From contig CAZJTZ010000014.1 of NCBI GenBank assembly GCA_964549105.1, positions 1-64,000 on the forward strand: DNA of 64,000 bases. The letters run 5' to 3'. Every line of letters starts with the position of its first letter. Position 1 is the stretch's first letter. Both the position numbers and the translations under genes were made by a program. Under the pieces are notes generated by a model that saw only the letters and a list, made by a program, of their open reading frames with translations, was not told the DNA's origin and made no database searches. Below are positions 9,862-18,145 of this stretch, one piece after another. The stretch comes from Hydrogenedens sp964549105. Lineage in GTDB: Bacteria > Hydrogenedentota > Hydrogenedentia > Hydrogenedentales > Hydrogenedentaceae.

Positions 9862-11202
9862 ATGAAAACTTTTGCAATCCAGAACGACTCAGACCTGAAC
9901 AATGTTAAACAATGGATTTCTTCCCGCTACCCTTCAAAGAAGGACAATCAAGAGGGAACCGATACCATTACGAAAACCGTCCAATGGATTATAGATACGG
10001 TAAGAAAAAATGGCGATAACTCCATAATAGAATTTACAAAACAATTTGATGGCGTTTCCTTGACACCAGAAGAATTAGAAATCCCCAAACAGGAAATTAT
10101 AAAAAGTTTCAATGCCTTAGACCCAAGAATATTAAAAATCATTGAAAACTCTGCTGAAAACATTCGCCTCTTCCATTCAAAAAATTTGCGGAACTCATGG
10201 GAAGAAACACTTGAAGACGGAACCATATTAGGACAAAAGATAACACCGATTGAAAAAGTGGGCGTCTATGTCCCCGGCGGAAAAGCCTTTTATCCTTCCT
10301 CTGTGCTAATGAATGTTATCCCTGCACAAATTGCAGGTGTAAAAGAAATCCTTATGGTTTCTCCTCCTTCCTACAACGGGACTATTCACCCTATAGTCCT
10401 GGCTACGGCACATTTAGCAGGCGTGACCCGTGTTTTCCGTATCGGTGGGGCTCAATCCATAGCCGCACTTGCCTATGGCACAGAACACATACCGCCAGTT
10501 GACAAGATAACCGGTCCGGGCAATATATATGTAGCCACAGCAAAAGCACTGGTAAGAGAAACAGTGGATATAGACTGCGAAGCCGGACCCTCTGAAGTCC
10601 TTGTTATTGCAGACAAAAATGCCAATCCTGACTTTATCACAGCGGAATTATTAGCACAAGCCGAACATGACGAAAATGCCTGTGCCGTTTTTATTACTAC
10701 TCAGGAAGATAAAGACATCATAGAGATAGTAGATGAACGAATTCAGCAATTCCTTACAAAACTCAAACGAAAAGAGACTATAGAAAAATCATTATCAAAA
10801 TATGGTGCCTATATTATTGCAAGGGATTGGGATGAAGTTATTGAATTGACGAATTACTTTGCACCGGAACATTTAAGTATCCAGACAGAATATCCACGAA
10901 AAATTGAAGAAAAAATTACAAATGCAGGTGCAATTATGCTGGGAAATATGACACCCGTTGCTGTTGGGGATTATATTGCGGGTCCCAATCACATCTTACC
11001 TACAGGAAGAAGGGCTCGTTTCAGTTCACCTTTAACAGTGGAAGATTTCCGAAAGGTTTCTAATTATATCTACTATTCGCAGAGCAGACTTCAAAATCAG
11101 GCGGAAGATATTATAACCTTCGCAGAAATTGAAGGCTTAACGGCACATGCGTTCTCTGTAGAACTTCGAACAGGTATCCAGAGGAATATCTCCCATGAGT
11201 AA
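9862..11202 (+). CDS. hisD: Histidinol dehydrogenase
   Basis: Catalyses the last two steps of histidine synthesis, oxidising L-histidinol to L-histidine with NAD and zinc. I chose ATG 9862 (446 residues): it has ATGAGGAG directly upstream and gives the usual family length, whereas the frame's earlier ATG at 9814 would overlap murA. Recognisable blocks are VGVYVPGGKAFYPSSVLMN, IGGAQSIAALAYGTE, KITGPGNIYVA, EAGPSEVLVIAD, LLAQAEHDENA and FAPEHLSIQT. The stop overlaps the start of hisC by eight bases (ATGAGTAA). Confidence 0.98.
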   Translation: MKTFAIQNDSDLNNVKQWISSRYPSKKDNQEGTDTITKTVQWIIDTVRKNGDNSIIEFTKQFDGVSLTPEELEIPKQEIIKSFNALDPRILKIIENSAENIRLFHSKNLRNSWEETLEDGTILGQKITPIEKVGVYVPGGKAFYPSSVLMNVIPAQIAGVKEILMVSPPSYNGTIHPIVLATAHLAGVTRVFRIGGAQSIAALAYGTEHIPPVDKITGPGNIYVATAKALVRETVDIDCEAGPSEVLVIADKNANPDFITAELLAQAEHDENACAVFITTQEDKDIIEIVDERIQQFLTKLKRKETIEKSLSKYGAYIIARDWDEVIELTNYFAPEHLSIQTEYPRKIEEKITNAGAIMLGNMTPVAVGDYIAGPNHILPTGRRARFSSPLTVEDFRKVSNYIYYSQSRLQNQAEDIITFAEIEGLTAHAFSVELRTGIQRNISHE

Positions 11203-12256
11203 ATATTGTATCCAGAGGCTGAAAAATATAGAAGGATATACCCCGGGCGAACAACCCAAAGAAACAGAAGTAATAAAACTAAACACTAACGAAAATCCGT
11301 TTCCACCCCCAGATGAAGTTCATCAAACATTGGGAAAAATAACCCCAGAACAACTACGGAAATATCCTGACCCCGTTGCCTTTGAATTAAGAAAAAAAAT
11401 TGCTAAAACATACAATCTACCGGGTCCAGAATGGGTTCTTGCGGGCAATGGAATGGACGAAATTTTGTCCATTGTAATACGGACCTTTGTGGATTACGAC
11501 CAAACCATTTCTGCCACCTATCCTACTTATTCCTTATACGAGGTGCTTGCCGAATTACACAGTTGCAATTTCCACTATCAAGAATTAGATAAACATTTTC
11601 AACTGTCTCCACCATTTACATGGAACAATTCCAAATTGATACTTATTACGCACCCCAATGCCCCCAGTGGTGTTCCGACTCCGACAGATACAATGAAGGA
11701 AATTTGCAAAAAACAAGAACAAGTCATATTTGTTGACGAAGCCTATGTAGATTTTTGCGAATATAACTACCTTTCATGGGTAAAAGATTATCCCAATTTA
11801 ATCATAGGCCGAACCTTCTCGAAATCATTTAGTCTTGCAGGTGTGCGATTAGGCTTTGCTGTTGCCAATCCAGAACTTATATCAGACATGTTCAAAGTAA
11901 AAGACTCATACAATATTAATACAATAACGCAGGCTATCGGAATAAAAGCATTAGATTGTGTTGATAAGGTCTCCATAAACATAGAAAAGATTAAAGCGAA
12001 CCGAACCTATTTGCGAAGCGAATTACAAAAACTCGGATTCCTCGTTCCTGACTCACAATCCAACTTCCTGCTGGCAATCTGGGATGGGAGCCCTTCGGCA
12101 AAAGAACTCTACTTGAAACTTAAAGAAAACAACATTTATGTTCGCTATTTCCCTATGAAACGACTTGAAAACGCCCTTCGAATCACCATCGGTACCAAAG
12201 ACCAATGCACCCTCCTTATTGAACAATTAAACCAAATAATTCATCATTCAGAATAG
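11195..12256 (+). CDS. hisC: Histidinol-phosphate aminotransferase
   Basis: A PLP-dependent class I/II aminotransferase that converts imidazole acetol-phosphate to histidinol phosphate; the 353-residue length is typical. The N-terminal LNTNENPFPPP, the cofactor-binding DEAYVDF, and the Schiff-base lysine in RTFSKSFSLAGVRLG are visible, with RITIGT near the end. It overlaps hisD and is probably translated from the same message. No other his gene is in the window, so the pathway is split. Its stop is TAG. A related aromatic aminotransferase is possible, but pairing with hisD makes HisC most likely. Confidence 0.95.
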   Translation: MSKYCIQRLKNIEGYTPGEQPKETEVIKLNTNENPFPPPDEVHQTLGKITPEQLRKYPDPVAFELRKKIAKTYNLPGPEWVLAGNGMDEILSIVIRTFVDYDQTISATYPTYSLYEVLAELHSCNFHYQELDKHFQLSPPFTWNNSKLILITHPNAPSGVPTPTDTMKEICKKQEQVIFVDEAYVDFCEYNYLSWVKDYPNLIIGRTFSKSFSLAGVRLGFAVANPELISDMFKVKDSYNINTITQAIGIKALDCVDKVSINIEKIKANRTYLRSELQKLGFLVPDSQSNFLLAIWDGSPSAKELYLKLKENNIYVRYFPMKRLENALRITIGTKDQCTLLIEQLNQIIHHSE

Positions 12257-12299
12257 TTCGACTCTTTCCACAAAATACCATAAATAACAGAGTATGAAT

Positions 12300-12608
12300 T
12301 TATCTCTGTTTGTCGTCGGTTGGAGGGTTGAGGTTTCGGATTTCATCGAGTTGTTTCCAATAGTTTTCTAATGCTTCTCTACCCTGTGGTGTGATTTGAA
12401 ATTCTGTGTGAGGGACGCGTCCGTTAAAGGATTTTTCAACCTTTACATAACCGGCTTTTTCTAATCGGTCTATATGTGAAGAAAGATTACCTTTGGTAAG
12501 ACCTAATGTATTTAATAAGAAATTAAAATCAGTAGCCTCTACTCCTGCAAGAATGGTTAATATTCTTAATCTTGCTGGCTCATGTATTAATCGGTCAAGT
12601 TCAGACAT
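12300..12608 (-). CDS. Winged-helix transcriptional regulator (ArsR/MarR-like small type)
   Basis: A 102-residue protein that is nearly all one winged-helix DNA-binding domain. EPARLRILTIL (residues 10-20) is the first helix, LTKGNLSSHIDRLEKAGYV (37-55) is the recognition helix with the start of the wing, and PHTEFQITPQGREAL follows. This matches the winged-helix family often annotated as HTH_34. No metal-binding cysteines are seen. It lies 18 bases downstream of a multi-pass membrane protein gene on the same strand, so it probably regulates that pair; the signal is unknown. Confidence 0.85.
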   Translation of the reverse strand: MSELDRLIHEPARLRILTILAGVEATDFNFLLNTLGLTKGNLSSHIDRLEKAGYVKVEKSFNGRVPHTEFQITPQGREALENYWKQLDEIRNLNPPTDDKQR

Positions 12609-12626
12609 TTATAGTTAAGCCTTTAT

Positions 12627-13388
12627 TTACTTTTCGTCTTTTTGTTCTTCATTTTGTTTTTCGTTGGAATATTCCTCTTCCAGCCCCTGTCGTGTAATGG
12701 ATTTTAACTTCCATAAAGCATAACGGCTATAAATATGCCCTATAAGAATAGCAATAAAACCATAGCCAAAAATTGGTATCATGATATTCAGCAAATACCA
12801 CGGTGCAGGAAAACTAATTGGAACGCCACATAATAGAAGGAGTGCATGTAAACCATATAAAATAGGCCACAACCAAGCCCAAAAACCCAGGTTCTGGTAA
12901 TAGATAAGAATACACAGAACCGGAACCAACGCACCTGCGGAAAAAGGCTGTAAATATTGTAATGACAAATAACGAAATGATATAAGTAGTGCAGCAAGGA
13001 TATGATAAACTAACATTAGTCCTATCAACACAATTACCCAACGAGGCAAGGCTTTGGAACGCTTCTTTTCATCAGGAGAAACGAACCCTTCTTTTCCGTA
13101 AAACCATTGCGTAACCTGCCAGACCAACTCTGCTGTCCATTGTGAAATAGAAATCCATATAAAGAAAAAAAACGCAATTACAAGAAACATAACAGAGGTA
13201 TAAAATAGAACTTTATTTCCTGCCATATATGCCTGCTGAGTCAGACTCGCCACCAAACCGATAATACATATAACAAAAACGATTAGACACCACTGGACTA
13301 AAAAGTATATCGTCCTGCTTCGAGCATATCTACGCGTCCACTGAATAATTTCGTGAGGGTCGGCTATAGGATTGTTTTTTTTCTGCAT
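12627..13388 (-). CDS. Multi-pass membrane protein of unknown function
   Basis: A 253-residue protein with about six to seven hydrophobic segments, for example near residues 28-48, 58-80, 115-135, 150-165 and 205-225. It has a charged, Glu/Lys-rich C-terminal tail. I recognise no catalytic motif. It is followed by a small winged-helix regulator gene at 18 bases, a pairing common for sensors or transport-related membrane proteins with cognate repressors. Function not assigned. Confidence 0.75.
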   Translation of the reverse strand: MQKKNNPIADPHEIIQWTRRYARSRTIYFLVQWCLIVFVICIIGLVASLTQQAYMAGNKVLFYTSVMFLVIAFFFFIWISISQWTAELVWQVTQWFYGKEGFVSPDEKKRSKALPRWVIVLIGLMLVYHILAALLISFRYLSLQYLQPFSAGALVPVLCILIYYQNLGFWAWLWPILYGLHALLLLCGVPISFPAPWYLLNIMIPIFGYGFIAILIGHIYSRYALWKLKSITRQGLEEEYSNEKQNEEQKDEK

Positions 13389-13500
13389 AATCTTTTCTCT
13401 AATTGTTAAATTTATCTAACAAACACTCTACCTTTCACTATTTTAAAACATTTCAAGAGATAAATAGTAAATGAGATATAAATGTATTTTTTAATAATTA

Positions 13501-14346
13501 TTATGCCTGTTCTTTAACCCATGCACAGAGTTTTTCTATAAATTCATTCTTCTCATAGTCATTCCAGAGTTCATGATAACCATTTTCAAAAAGCTGCAAA
13601 GACTTATCTTTCGACGAAATTCCATCATATAAAGCAATGCTACCGTCAACAGGCACAACCCTATCTTTCTTCCCGTGAAATATAATCACTGGCAAATCTA
13701 TTAACTTGAAATTTGCACGAATTTCCTTAATTGTTTGTGTAAAAACATAACCAGTATGAGCCTTTACATTTCCATGATAACACAAAGGGTCTTCATCTGC
13801 TTTTTTCACTACTTCTGTATCTTTTGACAATCCTGTGTTATCCACTTTTGACACTGGCAGCCATGGCAAAATTGTTGCCAATATTCCTGATAATTTTAAG
13901 AGGAATTCTGGAACATCACTATTTATCCCAAGGAAAGGACTAGAAAATATTAGACCTTTAGCATTGTAATCTGTTCTTGTCTCAACAAAACGGGCAAGCA
14001 CCATACCTCCCATACTATGCCCCATCAAAAAAGTAGGGACATCTTTAATCTCTCCCTTTATCGTATCCAAAAAAATATCTAAATCATCAAGAAGTTCACC
14101 AAAACGGTTTATCCATGCTCTCTTTCCAGGAGATTTTCCAAATCCTCGCTGGTCATAAGAAAAGACTGTTATCCCTTGCTTATTTATCTGTTCTGACATA
14201 TAATCATATCGGGCACAATGTTCCCCGTAGCCATGGATTAAAACAATATTTGCAACCTTCTTGTCTTCCTCAGAAACCCATGTTCTACGGTAAAACTTTT
14301 CATGCTGTATGTTAAACCATTCTTCTTTAATCATATAACTTTTCAT
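13501..14346 (-). CDS. Alpha/beta hydrolase, monoacylglycerol lipase/S33-like
   Basis: A 281-residue soluble serine hydrolase. The oxyanion region IVLIHGYGEHCARYDYM (32-48), the YDQRGFGKSPG segment, and the nucleophile elbow GHSMGG (about 109-114, Ser in the centre) are visible. The acid is likely in HGKKDRVVP and the His in NGYHELWND. This set fits the 'serine aminopeptidase S33/lysophospholipase' group that includes monoacylglycerol lipases. It overlaps the end of the CoA-transferase gene by four bases, so the two are co-translated. It may hydrolyse an ester or thioester linked to that transferase's substrate; this is inference. Confidence 0.9.
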   Translation of the reverse strand: MKSYMIKEEWFNIQHEKFYRRTWVSEEDKKVANIVLIHGYGEHCARYDYMSEQINKQGITVFSYDQRGFGKSPGKRAWINRFGELLDDLDIFLDTIKGEIKDVPTFLMGHSMGGMVLARFVETRTDYNAKGLIFSSPFLGINSDVPEFLLKLSGILATILPWLPVSKVDNTGLSKDTEVVKKADEDPLCYHGNVKAHTGYVFTQTIKEIRANFKLIDLPVIIFHGKKDRVVPVDGSIALYDGISSKDKSLQLFENGYHELWNDYEKNEFIEKLCAWVKEQA

Positions 14347-15896
14347 TCAAATTTAATGTTCATTGGTTCTGGCAAAAATATATGTTCATTCATTGTTCTA
14401 ATTTTATCAGGAATGACAGGTCTAAATTCCATCTGATTTAATATATTTTTTTCTAAATCAATTCCAGGTGCAATCTCGGTAATCATTAGTCCTTCGGGAA
14501 CAAGTTTAAATACACACCGTTCTGTTATAAGGGTAACATCTTGCTGATTTTCTAATGCGAACTTACCGCTGTAAGTAATTTGCTCAACTTTTTTAATAAA
14601 TTTTTTTACCTTTCCTTCGTTAATAATATTTAATTTTCCATCCTTAACCTCTGTCTTGCTACCCACTGCGGTAAATTCACCACAAAACACCAATTTTTTA
14701 GCAGACTGAGTGAGGTTAATAAAACCGCCTGCACCAATCGCAACCTGACCTAATTTGCTAACATTTACATTTCCATTTTCATCAACTTGTGCCATCCCTA
14801 TACATGTCAAATCAAGTCCTCCACCATCATAAAAATCGAACATACTCGATTGAGAAAGAAAAGCCACAGGATTTTTTGCGGGACCAAAGTTTTTCCCTCG
14901 TTCAGGAACACCTCCAATCACACCTAATTCTGTGGTCATTGTAACTTTGTCAAAAACACCTTCCTCAAACGCGATATTTGCAACATCCATAGGAATCCCA
15001 AATCCTAAATTTGCTATCATCCGAGGCTTAAGTTCTAAAAATGCTCGTCGTGCAATAACCTTTTCAAAATCTAACGGCATAACTTCAAGTTCCTCTTTAA
15101 GGTCTGCTAAAACTTCACCACTAATAGATGGGTTATATTGCACGAACAGGGTTTGCGGATGCTTTTCAGGGGTTTGAGCAACAACAATATAATCAACAAA
15201 AATTCCCGGTACGCGGACATACGAGGGCTTAGCAGGTGTATCACTAAGTCTCTCTACCTGAGCGATAACAAAACCACCATTTGTCTTCACTGCCATAGCC
15301 CCTTCTAAAATTTCCATCAATGCTCCTTCCCTTTCAATCGTAATGTTTCCGTGTGGGTCTGCCGTTGTCCCACGGATAATACCTATATCGCAGGGAAGTG
15401 GATGATAAAGTATATAGTCCTTACCTCCGACCTGAACAATTTCCGAAATATCTTCACATGCCATAGTCCTTTCATTCATTTTTCCTCCGCCATACCTCGG
15501 GTCAACAAAAGTGCCTAAACCAATACGCGTTAATAACCCAGGTCTTTTAGCAGCCATATCTCGATATAATTGACATAGCGTTCCCTGTGGAATGTTATAT
15601 GCCTCAACTTGATTACTACCCACAAGCCTTGCCACTTTATGATTTAAGCCAAAATGTCCTGCATAAATCCTTTTTACCATACCTGGCACGGCAAAATGAT
15701 TCATCCCCCTGGGGTCATCATTTAAAGGTCCCAAGCCAGCAGCCCAGATTAGGGATAAATCTTTCGGATGCCCATTCTCATAATAGCCACGCTCAATTGC
15801 TGAATAAATTTCTTCTGACGGCATCGGAACCACCAGAATTTTGGCTTCATCAGGTATAAGTTTTACTACTTCTTCTACTGTTACTACCCTTGCCAT
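14343..15896 (-). CDS. Fused acyl-CoA:acetate/3-ketoacid CoA-transferase (family I)
   Basis: Moves CoA between an acyl-CoA and a carboxylic acid. At 517 residues it holds both the alpha-like half (N-terminal, with the GLGTFVDPRYGGGKMN segment near 126-141) and the beta-like half. The likely catalytic Glu is in TTELGVIGG near residue 328, and the Gly-rich VAIGAGGFINLTQ follows. The start has a strong AAGGAGG site. The overlapping hydrolase gene suggests use in short-chain fatty-acid or ketone breakdown, but substrate cannot be fixed. A TATAAT-like box lies on the minus strand near 15934-15939 without a clear -35. Confidence 0.92.
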   Translation of the reverse strand: MARVVTVEEVVKLIPDEAKILVVPMPSEEIYSAIERGYYENGHPKDLSLIWAAGLGPLNDDPRGMNHFAVPGMVKRIYAGHFGLNHKVARLVGSNQVEAYNIPQGTLCQLYRDMAAKRPGLLTRIGLGTFVDPRYGGGKMNERTMACEDISEIVQVGGKDYILYHPLPCDIGIIRGTTADPHGNITIEREGALMEILEGAMAVKTNGGFVIAQVERLSDTPAKPSYVRVPGIFVDYIVVAQTPEKHPQTLFVQYNPSISGEVLADLKEELEVMPLDFEKVIARRAFLELKPRMIANLGFGIPMDVANIAFEEGVFDKVTMTTELGVIGGVPERGKNFGPAKNPVAFLSQSSMFDFYDGGGLDLTCIGMAQVDENGNVNVSKLGQVAIGAGGFINLTQSAKKLVFCGEFTAVGSKTEVKDGKLNIINEGKVKKFIKKVEQITYSGKFALENQQDVTLITERCVFKLVPEGLMITEIAPGIDLEKNILNQMEFRPVIPDKIRTMNEHIFLPEPMNIKFE

Positions 15897-16257
15897 AATT
15901 TGCCTCCTTACAAAAGTTTTTCTATCTTTATATATTATAGTAGGAATATATCAATATTTACCTTTATTTGTAAAATTAAAAACATAAAAAAAATAAATTA
16001 TAGGAAAATATAGCAATAAAGTCATTAAAAATTGACTTAAAATTATCAAATAGTATATTTGTGAAAAGCAATCCAGAATATATGGTAAATATTTTATAGA
16101 TAATTATCTTTTTAAAATTATAGAAAATTCACTTATCCCAAAAAAAGTAAAATGTTGCAAAAGAATTGGACTCATACAAACTTTTGAAAAGAGAACTTAA
16201 TTTGTATTAAAATGGGTTAAGTTCTTTTTTGTTTTCAATCAATGAGGAGTTTTAGAC
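15897..16257. other. Divergent intergenic region between CoA-transferase and ilvE genes
   Basis: A 361-base AT-rich spacer between divergent genes. It should hold two promoters. Apart from the inverted repeat next to ilvE and a minus-strand TATAAT-like box near 15934-15939, I see no RNA gene or ORF of interest. Confidence 0.6.
16188..16231 (+). promoter_or_regulatory. Inverted repeat overlapping the ilvE promoter region
   Basis: AAAAGAGAACTTAA (16188-16201) and TTAAGTTCTTTTTT (16218-16231) form a 14-base inverted repeat with one G-T pair and a 16-base centre. A TTGAAA (16185-16190) and a TATTAA/TTAAAA box (about 16206-16213) lie in and before it, so the repeat may be an operator around the -10 region. 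If transcription starts further upstream, it would instead be a leader hairpin followed by T residues. The ilvE ribosome binding site GAGGAG follows shortly after. Confidence 0.5.
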
Positions 16258-17196
16258 ATGTCACAAAAAATGTTTCCTGGTAAACTTGCATATTTTGAAG
16301 GGAAATATGTCCCAATTGAAAATGCAAAAATTAGCATAATGACACATGGTTTTAACTATGGCACAGGCTTATTTGAAGGCATACGCGGTTATTATTCTGA
16401 AAAGGATAATTCAATCCTTATCTTTCGATTAAAAGAGCATATTGACCGATTGGTTCGGAATTGCCGAATCTTATATATGGAGGTATCCGAAACTTCTGAA
16501 GAAATGGAAAATATATGTATGGAACTTGTTAAAAAGAGTGGCTTTCGGGAGGGAGTATATATAAGACCTATTGTGTATAAAAGTGAATTATCTCTAGGAC
16601 CAATATTTAAAGGATTGGAAAGCAAGTTGTGTTGTTATGTAATAAAATTGGCAGATTACTGCGATACGGTTTCAGGTTTAGATGTTTGTGTATCATCATG
16701 GAGACGACTCTCGGATAATGCTATACCCAGCCGTGTTAAATCTACAGGAAGTTATGCAAATCCAGCATTAGCGGCTTCAGAAGCCCAACAAGGGGGCTAT
16801 AATGAAGCAATTTTCCTTAATGAGCAAGGAATGGTAGTCGAAGGTAGCGCTATGAATATCTTTTTGGTTCACCAGGGCGAACTGATTACGCCACCTCGTT
16901 CTGCTAATATACTTGTTGGAATTACACGCAATACTGTTATTGAATTAATAAAGAATGAACTTAATTTAGAAGTGGTTGAGCGACCTATTGCAAGAACGGA
17001 ACTTTATATAGCAGATGAAATCTTTTTCTGTGGCACAGGCGCCCAAATTGCACCTGTTCGCTCAGTAGACGGACGAGTTGTTGGAACTGGAAAACCTGGA
17101 CCCATTACCCAAAAACTTCAAGAAATATATTTCGATATTGTTCAGGGTAAGAATAAGAAATATAGACACTGGTGCACAGTCGTTCCTTGTGAATAA
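16258..17196 (+). CDS. ilvE: Branched-chain amino acid aminotransferase (class IV)
   Basis: PLP enzyme for the last step of Val, Leu and Ile synthesis or the first step of their breakdown; 312 residues, as usual. Visible motifs: HGFNYGTGLFEGIRGY (30-45), the Schiff-base lysine in SRVKSTGSYANPALAASEA, EGSAMNIFLV, and GITRNTVIEL followed by EIFFCGTGAQIAPV. The C-terminal KYRHWCTVV resembles IlvE 'YxxWLTxV' ends. ATG 16258 has GAGGAG upstream. D-amino-acid transaminase or aminodeoxychorismate lyase are less likely because of the C-terminus and loop motifs. Confidence 0.93.
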   Translation: MSQKMFPGKLAYFEGKYVPIENAKISIMTHGFNYGTGLFEGIRGYYSEKDNSILIFRLKEHIDRLVRNCRILYMEVSETSEEMENICMELVKKSGFREGVYIRPIVYKSELSLGPIFKGLESKLCCYVIKLADYCDTVSGLDVCVSSWRRLSDNAIPSRVKSTGSYANPALAASEAQQGGYNEAIFLNEQGMVVEGSAMNIFLVHQGELITPPRSANILVGITRNTVIELIKNELNLEVVERPIARTELYIADEIFFCGTGAQIAPVRSVDGRVVGTGKPGPITQKLQEIYFDIVQGKNKKYRHWCTVVPCE

Positions 17197-17482
17197 AAAT
17201 CGTATAGTAAAAATAACTTTGAAAATATTATCTATCCCCTGGTTCTGGCTAAATTATGTTTTGCTCCTAATTATTATTCTACCTTTCCCATTGTTAGAAA
17301 TTACTGTAAATGGGCAAAAAGTGCGTTCCGTCCCACTATGGGAATGTTATACTAGTGCAATCAAAGGAAAATTTACACCACAATTATTTATTGTTTTTGC
17401 AATTCATTTATTATTAACTTTTATAATCTGTTTTGCAATCTGGGCTTTCATTTATAGAACCGAAACAAAAGATAGGCCATAA
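17189..17482 (+). CDS. Small two-TM membrane protein of unknown function
   Basis: Reading from GTG 17189, which overlaps the end of ilvE by eight bases, gives 97 residues. Two hydrophobic segments are seen, about residues 16-34 and 71-92, with a short polar loop between them. The frame is open further upstream (ATG 17078), but that would lie deep inside ilvE. No ribosome binding site is obvious, so the start is uncertain. The stop is six bases before the aldolase gene. No family recognised. Confidence 0.6.
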   Translation: MNKNRIVKITLKILSIPWFWLNYVLLLIIILPFPLLEITVNGQKVRSVPLWECYTSAIKGKFTPQLFIVFAIHLLLTFIICFAIWAFIYRTETKDRP

Positions 17483-17488
17483 TTAATA

Positions 17489-18142
17489 ATGTCCAAATCA
17501 TGTCAGAAAGAGGAACTAAAAAAGGTAATTTGTGAAATCGGTAGAAAGATGTATCAAAATCAATATATCTCTTCTACAGATGGAAATATTAGCGTGCGAA
17601 TTGATGAAAATCTATTTTTATGTACCCCCAGTAATACATGTAAAGGATATTTATCACCAGAGCAGATATTGGTAACAAATAATAATTGTGAAGTATTAGA
17701 AGGGATAGGTTTGGTTTCCTCTGAGTTCTTTACACATCTTTCTGCTTATGAAGAGCGAGCAGATATTGGGGCTGTTGTTCATGCACATCCTGTATATAGC
17801 ATAGTATTGTCTTTAACTGACCTATCCTTATGCGACCCAATACTTCCGGAACTTGTCATGACATTAGGAGAAGTCCCTACTACCGAATATGCCACTCCGG
17901 GCAGCAAAGAGGGTGCAGGAATTATTAAGCCGTGGATAAAACAACATAATGCACTTATCCTTAAATCGCATGGAGTCCTTACTGTTGGGAAGGATTTACA
18001 TCAGGCATATTCCTATCTCGAACGAGTTGAACATTCATCAAAAATCCTTTATTATGCCCATCTACTTGGAAAACCTGCTACCCTTTCACAAGAGCAATAC
18101 TTAAAACTAATAGCCAAGGCAGACCTGCCTGAGAGTAAATAA
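17489..18142 (+). CDS. Class II aldolase/adducin family protein (fuculose-phosphate aldolase-like)
   Basis: A 217-residue zinc-dependent aldolase of the FucA/AraD fold. TDGNISVRI (30-38) is the phosphate-binding segment. SSEFFTHLSAYEERADIGAV carries the catalytic Glu region. VVHAHPVYS and ILKSHGVLTVG supply the metal-binding histidines. The family acts on fuculose-1-P, ribulose-5-P, methylthioribulose-1-P and similar sugars; the sequence alone does not choose. It follows ilvE and a small membrane protein on the same strand. Confidence 0.9.
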   Translation: MSKSCQKEELKKVICEIGRKMYQNQYISSTDGNISVRIDENLFLCTPSNTCKGYLSPEQILVTNNNCEVLEGIGLVSSEFFTHLSAYEERADIGAVVHAHPVYSIVLSLTDLSLCDPILPELVMTLGEVPTTEYATPGSKEGAGIIKPWIKQHNALILKSHGVLTVGKDLHQAYSYLERVEHSSKILYYAHLLGKPATLSQEQYLKLIAKADLPESK

Positions 18143-18145
18143 CCT

